15,031 nt of DNA from Clostridiaceae bacterium (GTDB lineage Bacteria; Bacillota; Clostridia; Oscillospirales; Butyricicoccaceae). The translations under genes were made by a program, and so were the position numbers. Position 1 is the first letter of the stretch; each line of letters begins with the position of its first letter. Positions 13,827 through 15,031 of the stretch are shown one piece after another. The notes beneath the pieces were generated by a model. It saw only the letters and a list, made by a program, of their open reading frames with translations, was not told the DNA's origin and did not search any database. The stretch is from positions 1 through 15,031 of the forward strand of contig JAEDEU010000033.1 of assembly GCA_016293155.1 (NCBI GenBank), written 5' to 3'.

Positions 13827-15031
13827 TTGATTAAAATGGATCAGGCAGAGCTTGAGCTGCGAACCGGCGTGCATGACGGTGCAATCTGCGGCACATATAA
13901 CTGCGAACCGAATGAAATTGATTATTATCGAGACCGCCTGCTCAAGGTAATTGACGGATACCGCAGTACCTTTTCGCGCACAGATGAAGTGGCGCTGTTC
14001 AGCGCGCCGGGGCGCACCGAGCTGGGCGGAAATCACACCGATCATCAGCGCGGCTGCGTACTTGCGGCAAGCGTCAATCTGGATGTTGTCGCCTGCGCCG
14101 CCCCCAACGACACAATGACTATCCGGATCCAGTCCGAGGGCTATCCGCTGGATCTGATCGACCTGAGCGATCTCACGCCGCATCCGGATGAGATAAACCG
14201 CACTGCATCGCTGATCCGCGGTGTTGCCGCCGCGGCGCACAAGCGCGGCTTTGATGTACGCGGCTTTGACGCCTACATGACCTCAAACGTCCTGCGCGGC
14301 TCCGGTCTTTCGTCCTCCGCTGCCTTTGAGGTGCTCATCGGCGTTATCATCAATCAGTTCTTCTGTGACGGCAAGCTGACCGATGTGGACATTGCAAAAA
14401 TCGGACAGTATGCAGAAAATATCTATTTCGGCAAGCCGTGCGGTCTGATGGATCAGATGGCATCCTCTGTCGGCGGAATTGTTGCCATCGACTTCGCAGA
14501 CGAGGACGCACCGGATATCCAGCGCATCTCCTATGACCTGCGCACAAGCGGACACGCGCTGTGCATCATTGATACCGGCGGAGACCACGCGGAGCTGACG
14601 GGCGACTACGCTGCCATTCCTCGTGAAATGAAGGAAATTGCAGCAGCCTTCGGCAAGGAAGTCCTGCGCGAGGTGGACGAGTCACAGTTCCTTGCCTCCA
14701 TCCCCTCCCTGCGCCGCCAATCCGGCGACCGTGCGGTACTCCGCGCCATGCATTTCTATGCGGAAAACCGCCGCGTTATCGAGGAAAGCGATGCACTGAA
14801 ATGCGGTGACTTCGACCGTTTCCGCGCACTGAGCACCAAATCCGGCTGCTCGTCCGATATGTATCTGCAAAACGTATACACCGGCGTCAATCCGGAGCGT
14901 CAGGAAATGTCCGTTGCTCTGGCTCTGGCGGAAAGCCTGCTGGACGGACGCGGCGCTGTCCGCGTGCATGGCGGCGGCTTCGCAGGTACGATTCAGGCGT
15001 TTGTTCCGCTGGATATGCTTTCGCACTTCAA
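13827..15031 (+). CDS. galK: Galactokinase-family GHMP kinase (3' end outside the window)
   Basis: The first 401 codons of a galactokinase-type GHMP kinase, open to the right edge. It should phosphorylate galactose to galactose-1-phosphate, feeding the Leloir pathway with sugar released by the neighbouring alpha-galactosidase. Motif 1 reads PGRTELGGNHTDHQ (61-74), a variant of the classic GRVNLIGEHTDY; motif 2 is the ATP loop LRGSGLSSSAAFEV (156-169); Asp209 in LMDQMASS matches the catalytic base; motif 3 (HGGGFAG) lies near residue 385. The start is taken as TTG at 13827 because GAGGTGA (13814-13820) is 6 bases before it; the in-frame ATG at 13836 is 15 bases from that site. It is divergent from the AraC-family gene, and I could not identify a convincing promoter. 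A different sugar specificity within the family is possible. Confidence 0.88.
   Translation, partial: MIKMDQAELELRTGVHDGAICGTYNCEPNEIDYYRDRLLKVIDGYRSTFSRTDEVALFSAPGRTELGGNHTDHQRGCVLAASVNLDVVACAAPNDTMTIRIQSEGYPLDLIDLSDLTPHPDEINRTASLIRGVAAAAHKRGFDVRGFDAYMTSNVLRGSGLSSSAAFEVLIGVIINQFFCDGKLTDVDIAKIGQYAENIYFGKPCGLMDQMASSVGGIVAIDFADEDAPDIQRISYDLRTSGHALCIIDTGGDHAELTGDYAAIPREMKEIAAAFGKEVLREVDESQFLASIPSLRRQSGDRAVLRAMHFYAENRRVIEESDALKCGDFDRFRALSTKSGCSSDMYLQNVYTGVNPERQEMSVALALAESLLDGRGAVRVHGGGFAGTIQAFVPLDMLSHF

Overview
The window looks like a chromosomal segment of an anaerobic gut-type Clostridia member of the Bacillota. I infer an Oscillospirales lineage such as Ruminococcaceae or Butyricicoccaceae. 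The reasons are moderately GC-rich genes separated by very AT-rich gaps, strong AGGAGG-type ribosome binding sites, near-consensus sigma-A promoters, and protein relatives typical of that group. No rRNA, tRNA, CRISPR array, insertion sequence or phage gene is visible.

Left part (1-6741), minus strand: a complete gltB-gltD operon for NADPH-dependent glutamate synthase (GOGAT). It has a clear promoter and a 15-bp hairpin behind gltD. A further minus-strand promoter at the extreme left edge fires out of the window. About 480 bases of very AT-rich DNA precede gltB and carry several dyad motifs that may be operators.

Middle part (6678-8600), minus strand: a MATE-family multidrug/cation antiporter gene with its own promoter and terminator. 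Upstream of it is a 40-codon gene, easily missed, that has a textbook promoter, ribosome binding site and terminator.

Right part (8806-15031): an alpha-galactoside (melibiose/raffinose type) utilisation locus. A MelB-like GPH sugar:cation symporter and a cytoplasmic GH36 alpha-galactosidase form a likely two-gene plus-strand operon. An AraC-family regulator converges on it, sharing a terminator. A galactokinase-family gene diverges from the regulator and runs off the right edge. The inferred pathway is import of the intact oligosaccharide, intracellular release of galactose, then phosphorylation. A tandem direct repeat just upstream of the symporter promoter is the best candidate binding site for the regulator, and a partial copy lies in the regulator/galactokinase intergenic region.

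The main gene families are ordinary. The items most worth a second look are the 40-aa gene, the candidate AraC operator, the orphan promoter/hairpin between the small gene and the symporter, the GC-rich intercistronic hairpin, and the variant galactokinase motif.
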